Notes under the pieces: model-generated | Databases searched by the model: none | What the model was told of the DNA's origin: nothing | The model's input: the letters and a program-made list of their open reading frames with translations, nothing else | Program-made: the position numbers and the translations under genes | From: Halictus rubicundus | Taxonomy: Eukaryota; Arthropoda; Insecta; Hymenoptera; Halictidae | Length of the DNA: 64,000 nt | Reading direction: 5' to 3' | NCBI RefSeq assembly: GCF_050948215.1 | Contig: NC_135156.1 | Span: 3,038,001-3,102,000, forward strand | In this document: positions 60,784-64,000 of the stretch, piece by piece | Numbering within the stretch: position 1 is the first letter of the stretch | Layout: each line of letters starts with the position of its first letter

Positions 60784-61594
60784 TATAGCTTGATTGATTG
60801 ATTGACAGTAACTTCATCAGGTTATAATATTCTGTTACTGCGTACTGTTTGTGTAATTCTTCAGAACACTCAACTTCATTTGTACATTTGTTCTAACAAC
60901 AAATTGTTCGTTTAACAGTATTCCATTCAATTAATTCGTAAAATGAAACTCTATTATTTTGTGACCACAGTCATTTATTAGTAATCGAAACAAATGATTT
61001 CTATCCAAATATTATATCTAGTATGTTGGACAGAAACTTTGATCAAATGATTTGAAAGATTAAATAGTAGCATGATTGCATACCAACTAGATTATATTAT
61101 TTGCATAAAATTAGATTATTTAAACATAAAAGTCTGCAAAAGTTAATGAAACATTTTTTGCTCCTATCACCTCCACTACACGTCACCTCGAGGGTAGAAG
61201 CGTGCGTTCGATACTGAAATGTAAATCGAAAGATGGTTTGGCAACCCTCGTGCATTTCGGATTGCCAAAAGCAAGGATCAGCCGAACGCCTCCGGCTGAA
61301 ATATGCAAATGACACGCAACGGCATCAGATACGATCTCGTTACTGCCATCACGAGCGGGAGGATAATATTTATCGTGGGGAGATCAAAGTCGACGATATT
61401 CATAGAGTTTTTCTATCTTGCTTCCTTTTTTTATCACTCGTAGTTCACAAAACTAATGCTATGTGTAATGTAAAGTTGTGATTTAAATCCTTGCATGCAA
61501 CACATCCTTTCATGTATGGAATTATACTAGATCATTTCAAACTTCTGATTCTTAAGAAATAAAAATTCTTCTTGTATCTACTTGGAAACATTAT
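60784..61594. other. ChAT intron DNA with a GC-richer patch at 61170-61400
   Basis: The patch has short frames on both strands without family resemblance. Confidence 0.4.
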
Positions 61595-61919
61595 ACAGTA
61601 CAAAAGTGATTCCCGAGATCATTTGAAGTAACTTCTTCCTATGCGAAAATTTTCTCTGTGGCTTCGTTAAAGAGTTATTAACGAAAAACACGGACCCATC
61701 AAAACGCCGCTACAACAGGTGACAGGTCCCGCTAAACGTGATGTTGGCATTGGCCGAACCGGATTTCGTCCGCCGTAGCTGCGCTCTGATTGGCCCATGT
61801 TTTTCGCTAATAACCCCTTAATGAAGCCGCGGAAAACATTTTTGCAAAGGAAAAAGTTACTTAAAATCACCTCAGGAATGAGCCCCTTCAAGTAACTGCA
61901 ACATTTTTGGGACATCTTG
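61595..61919. mobile_element. Fold-back MITE with CCAAT boxes (copy 6)
   Basis: The left terminus is worn (CAGTACAAAAGTGATTCCCG); the right is GGGACATCTTG before TA. The arms match the family; the right arm has GCTGCGCTCTGATTGG, the inverted CCAAT box. Confidence 0.87.
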
Positions 61920-61921
61920 TA

Positions 61922-63001
61922 TAATCAAATTATGTAGAGGGAAACTGTTGTCCAATGTAGGTAGTGACAGGCATAGACACTGTGATGCGACATTCACTGT
62001 AACATAAAACTAAATTACTTTGATAATTATTGAAATTCTGGAATATCGCCAACGTTCCGGATATTCAAGAACGATAGTGATTGTCAGTTATCTTTTTAAT
62101 CTCTAGTCATTTACCTAGACGTTTACTTTTGCAACTACAACGAAGTACTTTATAATTACAATAACAACGTTAACAATAGCAACTGTAGCGAAAGTGTATG
62201 CCTCCGAATTAGAAAAACAATCCTTAGACATTGTAACACTCTGAAAAATACGATAAATGTCGCATTGTGCAATAAATAGGTGACAATACAATGATGGAAT
62301 TAATATAATTTTCATTTCTTTCTTAACATTTGTCTCGAGAAATAAATGTAACATATTAAGAAAATAGTATGCAACAAACAATGATAGTTGTATAATTTAT
62401 CATTGGTTTCACGAACGTTTTAGTAATATTTTTAGAGATCATGTTTTAGAATCTAAAGATTAGATATAATTTATTTACACGAACGTATGTTTGAAAATGC
62501 AATCTTGTTTTACTGATTTAAGTGTCGGTAAACCCTTAAATTTGAGAAGAAACTAGACTGTAGATTCAAGAGATTTACGAACGTATTCCAAACGAGCGCA
62601 TACAGAGAGAAAATAATATATTACTGTATTTCGTAAAGTGAATAGAGGGCTCAGAAAGTTTTGTGACACTCGTGGAAGTGGATTATAGTATAACAGTTCA
62701 GACCATGCGCGAACGTTCAGAAAGAATAAAGTGGATTTAACGGCTATTCTTGGAAAGTCGCCTAAAACGTTTCGATTATTATAATTTGTTCAATAAATTC
62801 AGTTGCCGTTATTATTAATCGTCAAATAGATTAATATTATTCGCTTGATAAATGTTTCCATATTACAAAATTATTATACAACATGACCGAAGAAATGATG
62901 TAAAATATTTTACGTATTTTAGAAACGGATACTGTATTTGCACGTTACTCAGTTTCTCACGAATAAAAAAATTTGGAATCTAAATTTTAGATGAAAAGTT
63001 A
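61922..63001. other. AT-rich ChAT intron DNA
   Basis: Nothing recognised. Confidence 0.42.
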
Positions 63002-63003
63002 TA

Positions 63004-63256
63004 CAATGTGATCGGCAACTGGTGGTACAACCGAAAAGGGGTGACTCTACATAAAAAAATGTTTTCATACATTAAAAAAGACGTTTTCGAGAAAATCGAG
63101 TTTGAAAATGCTATTGAATAGGAATCGTGCTCACCACGCGAACTAGAATTCTCAAAGTCGAATTTCTCGAAAGGAAAGTTTTCAAATGAAAAAATTTTAT
63201 TCTACATTTTCGACGTATTCTTTTATGTTGTATTATCACAATTATCGATTACCCTG
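63004..63256. mobile_element. Degraded TIR element, CAxxGTxATCG ends, TA target
   Basis: Left TA-CAATGTGATCGGCAACTG; right inverse TA-CAGGGTAATCGATAATTG. Ends agree at about 10 of 15 bases. Noncoding. Confidence 0.5.
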
Positions 63257-64000
63257 TATATTCGAGCCAAAATATATTTCTCTTTCTTATCAAAGGTTCA
63301 AAGGGCAAATCTTCTCATGATACTTTTTGGACAGGATCGATGCCCACTCTTGCGGATTGTTTGTTGTCTTTTCCCGAGAAAGTCGATAAGGGAAAGTGTC
63401 CCTGCGAGTAGGAGCAATGCTGTAGAAGAACACTGTGTCTGGACGGTGCCACTATCTCTTGTATTTCGTTCACTCATCCGTCTTCACTGACAATAAGTGG
63501 CAAAGCATCCCAACTAAATATTACACCCCTCTGTCGTGTTTCCTATCATTCTTACTAGTTCCAATTAACCCAATGTCGACAGCTTCATTACTTACAAATC
63601 ATTAACCTTATAATTATCTTCTAATTTAATATAAAGAAAAGAAATTCTGTGGCCATTATAAATCTGCATTTGGAGTAGACTGCACTCTAGGGTAGTCCTT
63701 ATTTTTCGACTTTCGATTTTTTCTGGTCTTGCCCCATTAAATTCGGAGACTTGGTGAGAAAGTGATCTGTGCAGAATTTGAAAACAATCGGACAACGGGA
63801 ACCCGTGCCACGTTTGCGTTATAGTTTAAAATTTTTAATGATTGTGGGGGGACCAAAAATATGTCAAACAATTTTTGGCCCCTATAGCTTATTAGTGTGT
63901 TTTGTATTAGGGTGTACTCTTCTCACATACGAATGTTCATTGGAAAATGCTGACATTGGAAATCAGTCTTCACAGATCTATTTTTTTCACAAAAATACAC
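63257..64000. other. ChAT intron DNA to the window edge
   Basis: A mixed-composition patch at 63290-63580 includes an AG (TTTTGGACAG, 63335) that could be an acceptor, but the following frames do not read ChAT-like. Confidence 0.4.

Noticed and set aside
61667..61915. Recurrent minus-strand frame (similar ones at 60566-60817, 31272-31466 and, plus strand, 22889-23098)
   Set aside because: The similar peptides recur because they are copies of the same fold-back MITE. Frames run through the inverted arms and are not kept open in all copies, so they do not look like a conserved protein.
63335..63420. Possible third ChAT exon after TTTTGGACAG
   Set aside because: None of the frames read like the ChAT region that should follow, and there is no suitable donor in phase.

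Overview
This is an insect nuclear genome window, most likely from a hymenopteran (bee, ant or wasp; this is an inference from overall AT-richness and the mobile-element mix). It covers the 5' part of the cholinergic locus on the + strand. The one complete protein gene is the intronless ORF at 14781-16517. Its 578-residue product is clearly the vesicular acetylcholine transporter (VAChT). It sits inside a very large intron of choline acetyltransferase (ChAT). Two small ChAT coding exons flank that intron: 12722-12884, and 59506-59597, which are 46.6 kb apart. Their reading phases match (phase 1 out, phase 1 in), and the joined peptide resembles the N-terminus of Drosophila ChAT as I remember it. 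The rest of ChAT lies beyond the right edge.

Layout: 1-8100 is AT-rich upstream DNA with a cluster of mobile elements: a TIR element at 943-1615, a 773-bp fold-back element at 2581-3353, a TIR element at 3662-4126 and a solo LTR at 4203-5309 with a perfect 4-bp target duplication. A GC-rich stretch at 8100-9120 holds a TATA box and a good splice donor, and is the best candidate for the locus promoter and a 5' noncoding exon. The first ChAT coding exon follows at 12.7 kb and VAChT at 14.8 kb. From 16.5 to 59.5 kb there is only intron: AT-rich DNA, many small DNA transposons and a series of GC-richer islands that may be regulatory. The second ChAT exon is at 59.5 kb, followed by the start of the next intron to the end of the window.

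How the genes work together: ChAT makes acetylcholine in the cytosol and VAChT loads it into synaptic vesicles. Nesting VAChT inside ChAT lets one promoter drive both. Here the first recognisable ChAT coding exon has no ATG. Its open frame is closed upstream by a TGA and begins at a GTG in a strong initiation context. Drosophila ChAT has been reported to start at GUG, so this appears to be a conserved non-AUG start. If the exon is shared with VAChT mRNA, a weak GUG could let ribosomes scan on to the VAChT AUG.

Mobile elements: almost every well-bounded repeat is a short non-autonomous DNA transposon. I recognise (a) TA-flanked elements with CAGGGTG-type ends, including a six-copy fold-back family carrying inverted CCAAT boxes; (b) an eight-copy ~200-bp family with TAGACTGCGGAT-type ends; (c) four ~240-270 bp TTAA-flanked piggyBac-like MITEs, one inserted in a dead mariner; (d) hAT-like MITEs, one nested in another, with a paralogous empty site at 37.4 kb; (e) a 1.75-kb fold-back with ~620-bp arms. 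No CRISPR array, rRNA or convincing tRNA gene was seen.
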